From Gaeumannomyces sp. JS-464 (taxonomy: Eukaryota > Ascomycota > Sordariomycetes > Magnaporthales > Magnaporthaceae): DNA of 64,000 nt. The notes under the pieces were generated by a model. It was not told where the DNA came from. It saw nothing but the letters and a program-made list of their open reading frames with translations, and made no database searches. The DNA lies in NCBI GenBank assembly GCA_002197995.1, contig NGZR01000002.1, positions 9,532,914-9,596,913 of the forward strand. The letters run 5' to 3'. The translations under genes were made by a program, and so were the position numbers. Below, piece after piece: positions 22,301-34,434 of this stretch (its first letter is position 1; each line of letters opens with the position of its first letter).

Positions 22301-25300
22301 AAAAATGCGTTGCTAGCTTTAATAAATCTTTTATGCAAATTATCGGTAATATATTGCTAATACGCTTTTAACTTTTCGGCAAACATTTTATATAGCGGGG
22401 AGTAACTTAGCTCGCCGGCGTTGCGTTTTTTCTTTTAGTTCGATTTAATGGTCGATTTTAAAACGGAGCGGTAAAAAGTTAAATTCCGCTTTGCTAAATA
22501 CGTTTAGCATTCCGTGGTATTCGAAAAGCATTAGCATTTTTACTCGTTATCGGAGCTTTTTTTTATCGTACGGTATTGGCTTTCGATTTTTTAGTTATCC
22601 TTTTTACTTTTAATAAGCCGGTTAATTTTAAATAGGCTAGTTACTATTAGGGGAGCTTTATGCCGCGTTGCGATTTGTATTAGGCTTATTGCATTAATAA
22701 AAACGGTATTAACCGCGCGGTTTTTATACCAGCTTACGGCGTTTCTTTTTAAAGTGTACTTTCCGTGCGCGTTTTTTTTAAACTTAAACTTTTAATTGGT
22801 TTTACGCTTTACCGAAGCTCGGCTTTCCCGCGGCGGAAATAAGGTTTTTAATTAAGGATAAGGCTTGTATTAAAGCTTAAAACCTTTCGTTTCGTTTCCG
22901 GCCGTAATCGCGATTTTGGCTTCGAACGGGCGGTCGGTCGAAGCATTAACCTTGTTAATGTTATTTTCGGCGGGGCTTTTTACTAGTTAAAGGTTCCCGG
23001 GTAATCGCTTTTAGCCTATTAATATATCGCCGCACTTCGGACAACGCATTCCTACCGTTTTTTCTCTTTTTATTTTCCGCTTTTATTAAAAACCTTTTTC
23101 CGGCGAACCTTTTTATCGTAAAACCTTTATAAACAGCGGGTTGCGTAGGGAAAGTTGTTTATCGCGATGTTTTATAGCTCGGGGGTCGGAAGGTTAGCGT
23201 TATCGTTAAACAAAAGTTTCCGTCGCCGACAATCGAGGAAAATATCGTAATTTTTTAAAAACTTTAACCCGATTATTAAATTTTGCTTTATGTTTAAAAC
23301 TAATAAAGGAATATTATAAAACGTTTGGCGTTAAATTTGGAAATGCGCGATTACCGCCACGTTTACCGCTTATACTCCTTTTTCGTTATAACTTCCGACT
23401 ATTTGTAAAACAAAATTATCGAAAACGGGCAGCTTTAAATAGCTTTCTCGCTTTTTTTGCCGTGCGTAGGTTAACGAAAAGGTAACCATTTGCTCCCGTA
23501 TTAATTAAACTTTATATGGAAAAAAAAAGTCCATTAAACGATATAATGCTAGGCAACGTAAACGAACTGCCGCCCAAATATTTATAGAAAAAGTTAAAAA
23601 ACAACTTTTTTTTTATAGTTTTCCGCTAAACCGACACGTTTTTTAAAAGGAAGTTTATTTTCCTTAAAACCGTTAGTTTTTCGACTTTGCCTTACTGCCG
23701 TTGCTTTTATTAAAACACTTTTTATTTAACTTAAACGGGTAATATTTAGCTAGGATTTCGTTAATTCGAATTTCGTTAATGTTTTTTATCGCGCGAAAGG
23801 CATTCGCGGGTGCGATATCCGGTTTTTTTACAGTTAAAACAGCGTTTTTTTTAAAAAGCGGGCTATTTCCTCGCGAGGTAAACGAGTAGCGGCATTTGCA
23901 ACTAGGGTTTGCGAAAGTTTATTAAAAGTTTTACGAAATTTAAAAGCAAATGCCGGGCTGCCTCCTTATATTGCTTTTTCTTTCACTCGATTACGGCTTT
24001 TTTTTTACGCACTCGCTTATATTAAAAGGAAAACTTTTATGCTTAACGATAAAACTTTTCGAATATAACGTTTTAGTTAATGTATTTTCGAATAACTTAA
24101 ATCCGAAAGCTAAGCGTAAAACGATCGTAAATTTTACGCTTTTAATTCGTTTAAAAAACTTTGCATTTTCCAGCGAAACGTATAAAATCGTTTTTAAAAT
24201 CGGGGAATTTATTTCCGGCTTTTATAACTAGCTTTTTAAAATCCGCGTAGGTTTTAGCTTTCGCGTTTTTATTATAATGCTTTTTTTAAAAATGGTTTAT
24301 TAATTTATCGTAAATGCGAAAACGATTAGGGTAAATGTTTCGGGTGTAAGGTAATAGCATTAAAACCGCTTAATTTGCCAAACGGCTAAACACGTAAGCG
24401 AACTTTTCAAAGTCGGTTTACTTTTCTTTATTAATTTAAATTTTTTTTTTAATTTGTCGGTGCTAATATTCGAAAGTTATTTTATTTGTAACGGGGTTTT
24501 CGTAAAACTCCGAGGGATTTTTTATTTTGGCCTTTAACGTCCTCCTTTTTAGTCCGTACTATTCGAGCCGGGGGTTTAATCGCGTCGCGTTATTAATTAC
24601 TCCGCGTAATTAGCCAACGTGGCATTTTTAATCGCTATGGTATTTTATAAAGCCACTATTTGGTTTATAAATTCGTTAATTCGTTGCTGGTTTTTTAAAT
24701 CCGTCGGGGCCGGTAGCGAAGTCGGGCAAACGTAATCCCGAAATTTTTTGCCGAAGCATTTTGCTTATAAATAAACCATTTAAATTATGCGATGAAAATT
24801 TTTAACAAGCTCGTAAAACTTTAAAACTTATATATAAAAAGCTATTTAAACGATCGAACGGAGTTTTAGCTCCCGGTATATTACTTTTAGGTGGTTTTCG
24901 ATTATTGCTTAAAACTGTTTTTAAATTAGCAAGCTTTTAAAGTTAAGCTAAACAGTTTTGCCGTTTTTCGATATTAGCCGAAAGAAAAATGCTACGTTTT
25001 CGTTTTTATTTCCCGATTTGCCCGTTAAGGCGGCCAAATCGTCGATTTTAAAATGCAAATCGTTTTTTAAATCCTTACTGGTAAAATATCTCGTTCCGTC
25101 CAGTTTATCGATAACTTTTTTTTTATATTACTTGTAAATTAAAAAAACCTTTTCTTCGTCGTCGTTATCCCCATTGCCCGCCGTAATCGTAATTGCAAGT
25201 TGCGAAACTTCCTTTACATTTTAATAGGTAATTTGCTAATGGATCGCTAGCAGCGACTTTTGCTGCTTATCGGATTAGGGGAAAGCTTTTTTCAAATCGT

Positions 25301-25490
25301 TTAAAACGAAACGCACTTGCTTTTTCGCTTTTTAAGCGCGCTTTTCGCGCTTAGCAGCGGATATAGTTATAGTAGTCGTTTTCGGGTAATTGTAAAGCCA
25401 ATCGCCCAATTCGTTTAAGCTCGTTAATTTATTTCGGTGGAATATTTTAAAGGCTTTCCTAAGTAGTAAAACCGTTGTTTAAGCTTTAAA
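19400..25490 (-). pseudogene. Gag-Pol remnant of the gypsy element
   Basis: On the minus strand near 23850-23800 a CCHC zinc knuckle is visible as CFNCKKTGYRTREC, with its His changed to Tyr (C-to-T). Near 22120-21930 the reverse transcriptase core reads TTFRTRYGTFKYNVMLFKL, TNSPATF, a stop where Gln is expected, then RFINSILIEYL and, one frame over, YIDDIIIWS (the YxDD active site). RNase H and integrase should lie between about 21600 and 19700 but are too degraded to delimit. The gag-RT order and the RT motifs place it in Ty3/gypsy. Stops throughout; not functional. Confidence 0.85.
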
Positions 25491-25493
25491 TAA

Positions 25494-25704
25494 TGTAACG
25501 AAAACGATAAAAACCGAAGCAAGGCTATAATATACCTTTTATTATTATTACGATTTAAAGCTAAAAAAGTAAAAACAATTGCGCATTGCGATACGCGTGC
25601 GCATAAAAATTAATATAGCATTCGATGGTTTTTAATTAGGTAATTTTAAGGCCATTTTTACAACCATAGCTTAAGCGCTTATAAAGGCTGGCCGTATTAT
25701 AACA
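25494..25704 (-). repeat. 5' LTR of gypsy element
   Basis: 211 bp, bounded by TGTAACG and TATAACA on the plus strand. Followed by GTTGT, the target duplication. A primer-binding site just inside could not be recognised because of mutation. Confidence 0.92.
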
Positions 25705-27496
25705 GTTGTAATTTTAATTAATAAACGTACGATAATGCCGGCTTTTAAAAGCTAATAAATAACGAAACGAAAGCGACTTTTTTTAGCTTTTTAATGCTTT
25801 CCGCGATTTTTTATTAACTTTTAAAATCCCCGCTTTTAAAATCGCTTTTACGGATTTAAATTCCCGTTTGCGCACCGGCTTTTAAGCTTGTTTTCTTTTC
25901 GTAAAAATGCAGTTTTGCGTTTATTATATAAACGCTAACGTTATTTTTTAAAAAAAAAAAATAAAGCAAATTTACGGCCGCGAAAGCCTTCGAAAAATCG
26001 CTTAATTAAAACTCCCAAAACGAAGCTCGGCGGAAATTAAAAGCCGGGCCGGGCTTTAACGAAAGCGAGGTTAATAAGGCTAATAAAAAAGATTTACGTA
26101 CTTTTAATAACAATTACCGACGGATTTAGTTTATTTAAAGCTTAAATGCTTACTAATACGACTTTAACAAGGTTTTTTATACCCGGGCCGGCTTTTTTAC
26201 CTTTTAAAAGCACGTCGTTTATATTAAAAACCGTTAAACGTATAAAAAAACTATAAATAAGCTTGTAAAAAAGTTTTTTAAATAAACAAGCTTAATTAAC
26301 TATTTATAACAAACCGTTTAGCTTTTCCGACGGTAATAAGCTTATTGCTATATTAAATACAACTTTAATTAAAGCGTAATTAATACCGCTAACGCCGAAA
26401 AAAAATTACGGATTTTTTAAAACGTATAACCTTTTTTTTCGATTAACGTTAACTTAAGTTAAACAAACAACTCGCTTGCAAACGGGGTATAAAATCGCGG
26501 CTTTTAAAAACCGCTAACGGGTTTTTTACACGCGCGTAAAATAGGATTACGCCGGCCGTTCGTAAACAAAAGCCCTTTTTTTACGAACGTCGTTATAATG
26601 CTTTAATTTCTTCGAATAAATTAACTTTCCTGCTTTATTAACGTTCCTTTCCCGCAAGCACCTAACCAGCTTAAATATCGGCTTTTACACCAACTTTACG
26701 CGTGTGTAATACGGCTTGCTTTACCTTTACGAGCTTATTACATTGCAAAAGGTTTAACGCCGGGATTCGCAAGCTTTTAGCTTGCAAATCGCCGCCGTAA
26801 ATAGCTTTTAACTGCACCCGGGCAATCGTTTTACGCACGACCTTTTACTGCGAGTTACAAAGCTTGTTAGGGTTAAAAAAAGCCGGCTTTTAAACGCCGG
26901 CCCGTTTAACGAAACGCCGGCGGCAAAGCCTCGCACCCGCGCCCGCACGGGTATACGAGCCAACGCAAAGCGGGATTACTTTTAACACGAACTGGGTGCT
27001 TTTTTAAATGCACGTAACGAGGCTAACGAGGTTAACGAAAGTCCGGCTTTTACTTTCGGCATTTTTTTGCTTTTAACGCTAGCCGCTTTGCTTTTAACGC
27101 CGGCCGCCTTGCTTTTAACGCCGGCCGTTTTGCTTTTAAAGCTGGCTAAAAAGGCTTTTACGTTTTTTCCAACGCTTGCGCCGGCTTTTAACGATTTTTT
27201 TAATTTTTTTGCGAGCTTTTAAGCTTTTTTATAACTTTAAATAAACGGTTTTAACGCCGTGCTTTTTAACTTTTTATATGTAATTTGGAGGTTTAACACC
27301 GGGTTTTTATTTTTTACTAATAAATGCATTTAGCGATAACTTTTATTTACTTTTTTTTTTTAATCGAGCGTTTGCTTGTATTAAAGCCTATGTTTATTTA
27401 TATGGGTGCGTTATAAAAAAGTTTATACGCGCCGATATTAGGGTAAAGTGCGTGTAAAAGTAAAAAGGGTGCGTGCCCGGAAAGGGCTTTTTTTTT

Positions 27497-28208
27497 ATAT
27501 AAACTGGTAAAAACTCACGGTGTTAACAACGCAATTAAAAATCGAATAAAAATCGGAAAAATAAACAGTAATAATATTAGTAAAGCCTAAAAGTAAAAAT
27601 ATATAATAAGAATTTATTATAAGTTTTAATATTAACGGTTAAGCAATAAAAGTAAGTATATGCAAATTATTAAGGTTTGTTAATAAATTGTATAGAAATT
27701 ATAACATTAAAAAGTTGCTAATAACTTTTTAATTATATATGTTATAAATATGCGGTTTTTTGCATTATATATATAAAATCGCGGATTTTAACGTATAATT
27801 TTTATATATTATATATATTACGTAATTACCCCAATATATAGCATTTACACAGTGTATTACACAGTATATTAGGGAATGATTTTTAAAAATTGTAAAAAAA
27901 TTATATAAATTTTTTTTTAATTACACCACACATTTTAACGTTATAAATCCGTATAAACTTATTGCAGTAAAATTTACATAGTAATTATAAAATTATAACC
28001 GTTTTTTTTATTTACATATAATTTATATGTAATTTTTAGCTTTTAATTAATATATAAGCTTATTACTCGTAATAACGTATAAAATAATACCTTTTTATTA
28101 TATATTAAAAATCTCGCTTTTAAAATTTTATAACCCTTTTTAGCTTATATTTTTGCGATTTTTATTTTATTTTTTAATTGCGTTGTTAAACCCGTAAGTT
28201 TTTACCGG
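27497..28208. mobile_element. Small inverted-repeat element (MITE-like), about 0.7 kb, very AT-rich
   Basis: About 65 bp at each end pair as inverted repeats: TATATAAACTGGTAAAAACT at the left and TATATAACCGGTAAAAACTT on the complement of the right, both continuing to TTAACAACGCAATTAAAAA. The interior has no coding potential. TA-rich flanks suggest a Tc1-mariner-type target, but the duplication cannot be defined. Confidence 0.65.
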
Positions 28209-28212
28209 TTAT

Positions 28213-28271
28213 ATAAGGAAATAAGCGGTTAACAAAAAGGGTGGCTAATAAGGGGTACTTTAACTTAGTTA
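28213..28271. other. RIPed copy of the flank found at 14600-14655
   Basis: GGAAATAAGCGGTTAACAAA followed by GGGTGGCTAATAAGGGGTAC and TTTAACTTAG matches the stretch right of element A copy 1, with C-to-T and G-to-A differences. It is cut by the Harbinger element at 28272. Confidence 0.6.
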
Positions 28272-31200
28272 AAACGTGTTCGCCCGTACGGTGTTTTTAG
28301 TTTTTTTACCCTTTTTGTTATTTTTTGCATGTTTTTTTTCGAAGTGAAACGGTTACCGGGTGGCCTTATAGCAAATTATGTATTTTTAACCCTGTTTTTT
28401 AGTAAAATTTACATCCCCGGCAGCCGGGGGCGTCCACCCGTCGAATGCAACGGTACGACCCGATTAAAATAAAAGCTATTTTTAAAAAAATTTAAAAAAT
28501 AAAAGCTATTTTTAAAATAAAAGCGGGCCGGCCGTGCAACGCGTTAACGCGAGTAGAAATAACGTTATAATTTAAAAAATCCAAAAAGCTTTTAAAACTG
28601 GTAATAATATCGAAGCCTGGAAGCTAAGCACTTTTATAATATATAAAAAACAATTTTAAAGTGCTAGTTTTAATAAATAACAACGAAAACAACGATTTAA
28701 AAACACCATTTACACTACTTTCGTTATGCTTTACCACTTCGCTTTTCGTACCCGACGCCGGCGTTTAAAATAAAAAAATCGGGCCGTATTTGTGCAACCC
28801 TAATCTTTTATAACCTTTATCGAAAATTTGAAAAATCCCTCGGCCATTTAAATTACGCTAAAAACTTTAGCGATTTTTTAAACGCCCCGAAAGCCGGCAA
28901 TTTGCACGGCTTTTCCAATCCTTTTAAAGTTATGGAAGCTTCGGAAACACCGGAATCGCTTTTGCCGCACTTTTTTTACCCTTTTTTTCGCACTTTTTTT
29001 CGCTTCCTTTTTCGCTTTTTTTTCGCCACGGCTTTGCAATCGACTTAAAAAACCTCCCAAAATGCCCGGCGACGTACGAATTAAACCGCCGACCAGTTGT
29101 TAGCTTTTTTCGAAGCCTTCGCGAAAGCCGGCCGGCAGGAAAAACGAACCCGGCGATCGCTAACTAGCAAGCTAAATGCTTTAAAACGGTAGCAAAAACC
29201 TTATTCGATTAATAACCCGATATCGACTAGTTAAAAAAGGTTAAAAACAAGTATAACAGTTTTAAAAAGCAATATAAAAACTGGCAAATTTTGGAAAACG
29301 GTCGAGCGTTGCTTTTAATGTTACGCTTATACTTCGCTAGCGGGCAAATTTGGAGTCGTTTTTATGGTTCGGTTTAGCGCCCGTTAAATGCGAAAAAAGC
29401 CTTTTTTCCGCCCGGATTTCCACGAAGCCGCTTTTATAAACAATTAAGCCAAAAAGGATTATATCGTTACGGCCGTTTAATGCTTTTAAAGCACGAAAAA
29501 CCGCAAAGCCCGGCCCGGCCGGAAAACCAGCCATTTTACCGTGGCCAAAGTTTAACTTTACGTGGGAAACCGCTTTTTAAAAGCCGTATAAACGTTAGCT
29601 CGGGCCGAATTCGTATTTAATTAAAGCTCGTTTTTTTTTAAATTCGCGGTTTACCTTTTTAAAGTCGCGGTTTTTCCTTTCGAGTTTGCGATTTTCCCTA
29701 AACGGCCGGGCGTTTTATAAACGTTAGTTAAAGCAAAAGCTTTAAATATAAACCGTAAAAAAACTGCGGAAATACTTTTAAAAAAGCTTATAAAACGGTT
29801 TTAAGCGAAAGTTAATTAAAGCGTTTAAAAAAAAGGAAAAAATAGTTTACTAATGGTTAATTAACGCCGAATATCGGGATATAATCGTGGATATAGTGGG
29901 AAAACGACGTGCTAAAGTTATAATCGTAATCGAAGCGGTTTAAATAATAATATTCCTGTAATTATACGGCTTATATTAGCAAAGTTAAAAAAAATGTTAT
30001 TATTAGTTTTGCTTTATTAATATCGTTAAAGTTAAAAGGCTAGCATTACGGAAATTACTATTAAACAGGTTTTTATAAACATAATCGTTCGTATTTAAAT
30101 AAATAAAATTGGTATTAATCGGGCCGCAAACTACGGCATTCGATTCGCTTTAAAAAAGGGATTAAAATGCATTAAGTTTTAACGAGTGCAAACGTTAAAA
30201 CCATTAGCAATTATAGTTAAAAATTAAATAGCTAAACTTAACGAATGCCGTTTTTAAATAGCGATTTTTACCGGGCTTAAAAAACTTACCGCATAAAAAT
30301 CGCCGCCGCATTTATACTTAAACGGGTAATAATTACGCATATTTAATCGATACTTCGACTTGTTCCCCGGCCGCCCTTTTAATTTTTATCCGTTTTTTTC
30401 GAAAATTACACCATTCGATTCGTTTCGGCGAAAGCAATTAATTAGTAATTTTAATGCATAAAACTAATCATTTTTCGCTATGCTAAACCTCGAAAACCCT
30501 ACTATAAAAGCCATTATCACGTCGCCGTTTTCGGCCGACTTTGCATTTAAACCAATGCTTTAACCAATAAACTACGATATTTCCCAAATTGCTTTCGCCG
30601 AAGCGAGTCGATTGCAAATTACTGTGCCTTTTTTTAAACCTTGTATATTTAATAGTCGGCTTATAATTTATTAGCTATTAAAGCTTTATAGTAATTTTAA
30701 AACGCTTACGTTATGCTTATTTCCTGCTTTCGGTTTACAGCTTTCCTTTTAACGTAAGCTTTTTAAAATGCATTTCTTTTTTTATTTTTAACTTGTTCGA
30801 AATTAAAATTTAATGCTAACAATGCTTTAAATTCCCTTTTTAATATAAAGTTATATAAAGCCGTAACGGCTAATACGATATCGATTTGCGAGCGGATATC
30901 GTAACCGGGAGGCGTGCTTTTAATAATCCTTTAGCGGCTTTTAAAATTACCGAAAGTCTTTTCGATAACCACGCGCATTTTTGCATAATGCAAGTTAAAA
31001 AGCTCGGCGGGGTTTCCGGCCGGGCTAAGCTTTATTTTTAAAAGTAATATCTCGTCGTTATAAACGGGGTTATTACCCCCGTGCTTTGGAAAAAGCCGGC
31101 ATTTTTAAAGTAAAAATAACTTTTTAAAATGCGAAATTCGGCTTGCTAAGCTTTCCTAAGCAACAGGGAGTCGTATATCGAGCTTTCGGCGCTAGTTATA

Positions 31201-32257
31201 ACGAAAACGAACCGCCCGCCGTAATTTACGGCCGTTAAAACGTTTTATGCCGTTAGGCCTTTCCGACTTTTCCAGGCGATCCTTTCCGCCGTGCTAACTT
31301 TAGCGTTAATTAAAGTCCCGTTAATGGCTCCTAAGCACCCAGCAAAGGCCTCCCGGACCTCCTATCGTTTGGAATCGAGCCACCGGACGTCGGATATTTC
31401 CGGCAACGTTATAAACGCGGCGTTAAAAGCGATTATAGCTTGCAATACCTCGTGAAAGTACCGGTGCACCGTAAAAAGGCTATAGCCAAAAAAATGGGCC
31501 GCCATTCGAAAAAAACACCTTACCCATAGATATATAAAAAATAAGCCACTTTCTCGCGCATAAAAATTAGTTTTAACCTCGGGAAACCCGTATGCGTAAT
31601 TAGCCAGTCGTAAAAGCCTAAAAAAGTGCTTTAAGTAACTCGAAAAAGCTCCCGAAAAGCCCGGGCGGCTTTGGGCCGTTGCCAGTACTAAGAAAGGTAT
31701 CGCCGGAAAATGCTATCGTATGCACGGTCCGTAGGCCTCCGCTTAGGGACCTAAAAATGCAGGTGGCTATAACGGCTTGCATATAAAAAAGGAACAGTTA
31801 ACGGTCCTTTGCGCCGGAACAAAGCCCGGGAAACGGCTGGGGAGGTATTTATAAGATAAAGCAAAAAAAGGCAAGTTGAACGGTATATTTGCTATACTGA
31901 ACGGCCAAAGATTAAAGCCAAAATGATCGAGTTTACTTTAAGCCCCTACTGCCGCCGTAATTTGGATCCCTTCCTTTATTTAACCCGTGGGCCGGCCGGC
32001 CGGCTTATCTTTTTTTTAGCCCTCCCAAACCCTCCCAGGCTTTTGCAAATCAAGGGCCACACGTGGCTTGCAAGGCATCCATCCGACCGACTCGTTGGCC
32101 TGGCCAAAATGGTACTTTTGGCGGGCCAAATCCTATTTTTACTAGGGGTTTTATATAAGGCGAGGCCGGGGGGCCTCGGGTCCACAAACGGTTTCTCCAG
32201 TTGTTGGCAAAAATAGTATGTAAAAAACAAAAAACAGTCGTTGGGGCGAACACGCCC
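28272..32257 (-). mobile_element. PIF/Harbinger DNA transposon, about 4 kb, unevenly RIPed
   Basis: Terminal inverted repeats: left AAACGTGTTCGCCC (RIPed GGG to AAA) and, on the complement of the right end, GGGCGTGTTCGCCC; both continue into T-rich sequence (TGTTTTTAGTTTTTTTAC-like). Flanking triplets are TTA and TAA, close to the TWA target of this group. The transposase is on the minus strand (30850-31420). A short basic frame at 28878-29060 may be a relic of the second Harbinger gene. The right-hand 350 bp has normal GC content, whereas the rest is heavily mutated. Confidence 0.8.
30850..31420 (-). pseudogene. Harbinger-type transposase (DDE_Tnp_4) relic
   Basis: Minus-strand fragments read AFAGCLGAINGTLIN (family GA.DGT, with catalytic Asp as Asn), AKVSTAERIAWKSR, RFVFVITSAESSIYDSLLLR (family AGWEGSxxDSRVL) and PAELFNLHYAKMRVVIEKTF followed by GNFKSR (family ELFNxRHxxxRxVIERxFGxLKxR), then PPGYDIRSQI. 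The order and spacing are those of Harbinger transposases. Stops replace Trp and Gln codons; not functional. Confidence 0.82.
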
Positions 32258-32732
32258 TAATAGGCTGGCCTAAGGGAGATCGCTGTAGGGAGCCAAAGAG
32301 GTGGGATGAATCAACTACCAAAGGAAGGAATCTAGCTGACAGGATCCTCGAGGCCTGTCGGGAGCTATATACAAGTCACAAGGCCAAGCCTTAGTGCCAG
32401 GGTAGGGCCACAGCCCTAACCTATAACAGACGTGCCACCACAGTGGAGCGGGCAGCGCGCAGAGTGCGGAGAAGATGGCGGCCACCAATTCTTATCGGTA
32501 GGACTCTGGGCATTTCCCGACGCAAAAAGCGAGCGTCAGCCATTTTCTCCGGGCTTTGGGAGCTGATGCTGTGACGTCAGAATCATCTCCATATTCTCAC
32601 GGGACTTCGGGTGCAGAGATGAACAAGCCAGGCTCACGGGAGCGCGACGGGAGATCGAAGCTCGGGCGCCAGGCAGCGAAGACAAATCTGGGGGCGCCGG
32701 CGACGGTGTGCTTGGGAAGGGGGACGGGACTG
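32258..32732. other. GC-normal region downstream of Harbinger element
   Basis: Marks the return to un-RIPed sequence. It should contain the promoter of the regulator pseudogene that follows. No gene was recognised. Confidence 0.4.
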
Positions 32733-33905
32733 ATGGCTTTCGAGGCAGCCCAACTCACTCACACTCACTCACCGCACAAGAAAAGGGGTAGTCGTGCAAC
32801 GGCGTGCGCGCCATGTCGCCGGCAAAAGCAGCGCATGTGGGCTCAGTACCTCCTCCCGATGCCTCGGTGGATCGAGGGCTTTCACTGGCGTGAGGATGAG
32901 GCGGCGGTGCGATGGTGTGCTGCCATGCTTCAACTGCACAAGGAGGAATGTTGGGCCATCATGCACTTACACGACTGGCCAGACCAAAACGCCGCCCCCA
33001 CCGACGACGGCGGCCATGGTTGATGTCTCGGAAGCGAGACACGGGCTAGCTGTCGACATGGCGCATCAGCGAATGGCAGAGAGGGCTCACAGCAGCAGCG
33101 ACAGCAGCAGCAGCAACCTGTAATATTGGGTGAAAGCTGAAACGTCAGCCCTGTCCGACATGTCAGAGAGTTGGACGGAGAGGGCGGAGCACAAACTCCA
33201 AGATCCCATGCGGTCGGGACAGCAGATCAGGCTGGTTGTCAGGGACCCCTACAGCAACCGCGACGCGCGCGCCTTCTCCGGTCCTACCTCCGGCTCGCAG
33301 GTGGCCGTCAAGGTCATATCGGTGCCGGCCGTGGATCTCTCGTCGGGGCTGCGGGCGGCGACGTCGTCGGCAAAAAGGGACGATGGAGGGACGATCTGGA
33401 GCTGCCGTCCACAGCGGCGGCAACAGCAGAAGCGGCGCCACGCACTCGTTCCGCGACGAGGACGGGCCCTTCTCGCAGATCTGGGACCGCCTGGCCGGGT
33501 GCTTCCTCTCAGAGCTGAGCTGGGCCATCGACGCGGTGCAGCCGGGGGACTTTCGGGAGAAGTACGAGATGTTCTGGGCGCGTAAGCTTGGCGGCGACAA
33601 CTTCAGCATGGTGGACCTGCGGTGGCCGTCGCTGCTGCTGGTAGACGCAAGAAGTGGACGCCGGGGCCGCGCCACCTCTTCAACTGGGTGTTGGCGCTGG
33701 GAACGAGTTCGCGCTGGGCGAGGTCAAGATCGTCGAGCTGTGCATAGGGTTGCAAGGTAGAGGCATGATAGGAAGGAACGTTGCGGCACCACCACCCGAT
33801 AGTGCCGTCATGCACGAGTCATCGCCCGCTGTCGGCCCACAGATGCTGGTGAATCTGCCGCCCGACAACCCGCCCAGCGTCGTGCCTGCCTTTTTTTGTC
33901 TTTGA
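32733..33905 (+). pseudogene. Zn(2)-Cys(6) transcription factor, broken
   Basis: From ATG 32733 the frame gives ACAPCRRQKQR; an intron 32837-32900 (64 bp, GTGGGC...GATGAG, phase-correct) joins it to RRCDGVLPCFNCTRRN and SCTYT. Together this makes a Gal4-type zinc cluster, although nine residues lie between Cys2 and Cys3 instead of six. A TAA at 33121 interrupts the frame; the same frame continues YWVKAETSALSDMSESWTER, so CAA (Gln) to TAA is likely. Shifts near 33380 and 33640 lead to DEDGPFSQIWDRLAGCFLS, ELSWAIDAVQPGDFREKYEM and FWARKLGGDNFSMVDLRWPS, typical of the fungal regulator middle region. The later C-terminus is not recognisable. Such proteins bind CGG-rich promoter sites of local pathway genes. 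Confidence 0.72.
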
Positions 33906-34434
33906 ACACCCCCCGCCTCTGCCCTCGGGCTAGGCCCACCGCCCATGGGAGGCGCCATGCCGTGGGGCAACTAGCCCTTCTCCTTTGGCTTTCCCGAGGC
34001 GGGAGGCTTGGCACAGTGGGAGCAAGTGCTTGACACGATCATGTGGGGCCAGGGCGCGGCGTAGAGGCAGCGAAAACACGAGAAAATACGAGTGGAGAGA
34101 CAGTCTGGTTTTCGGCCGCAAACCTTGGAGCCCCCCACGCGAATCCGAGTGCTGAGACCTGGCTACCTAGGCCTCCGGGACCGCGTGCCCAACTTTATCC
34201 CAACCTGAAGAACACGAACTCTCCGCCAGCCGAAACAGCACTGACAAAAGACAAACCCCAGTCATCTCGGCCACCGAGAAGACGCCATATCGGACCAAAC
34301 CAAAGAAGCAGAAAACAAAAGGACACCCACTTGCCGAGAGAATGGCTGCGTGCCTTCCTGGCCTTGAGACTGAAAACTAGTTATGGCACACTGTTATCGT
34401 CGGCCCGACTTGGGCCTGGTATAATGAATGAAGT
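33906..34434. other. Intergenic, no gene recognised
   Basis: Between the regulator relic and the convergent TDT transporter. Open frames on both strands are low-complexity and overlap. No repeats were seen. Confidence 0.4.

Larger units (their letters stand above)
19100..25704 (-). mobile_element. Ty3/gypsy LTR retrotransposon, 6,605 bp, RIPed, inserted in element A
   Basis: Two 211-bp direct repeats bound the element. Read on the minus strand they start TGTTATA and end CGTTACA (TG...CA). The 5-bp flanks are GTTAT (left) and GTTGT (right), a duplication with one G-to-A change. A 19-G polypurine tract lies 3 bp inside the 3' LTR (left end). The coding strand is minus. Confidence 0.93.
18053..27490. 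mobile_element. Element A copy 2 (reversed) carrying a nested LTR retrotransposon
   Basis: The left end AAGGCCCTTCCCAAACACGC pairs with the right end at 27450-27490 (GGGTGCGTGCCCGGAAAGGG and continuing). Flanking octamers TTTATTAT and TTTTTTAT match at 7 of 8 positions. Removing the retrotransposon 19100-25704 and one 5-bp duplication leaves about 2.83 kb, the size of copy 1. The sequence on both sides of the insert matches the uninterrupted copy 1 around 13550-13570 on the opposite strand (TTTTAACGGTTGTAATTTTAA). The frame 18080-18322 (CNAYGFRFRNPRNFACKLN) matches the same segment of copy 1. Strongly RIPed. Confidence 0.85.

Noticed and set aside
23950..24231. Hydrophobic plus-strand open frame in the AT-rich zone
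   Set aside because: Antisense to the gypsy gag region; AT-rich DNA gives Phe/Leu/Lys-rich chance frames.
31923..32216. 97-residue open frame on the plus strand
   Set aside because: Lies in the un-RIPed terminal part of the Harbinger element, opposite to the transposase, and shows no domain. The opposite strand is equally open.
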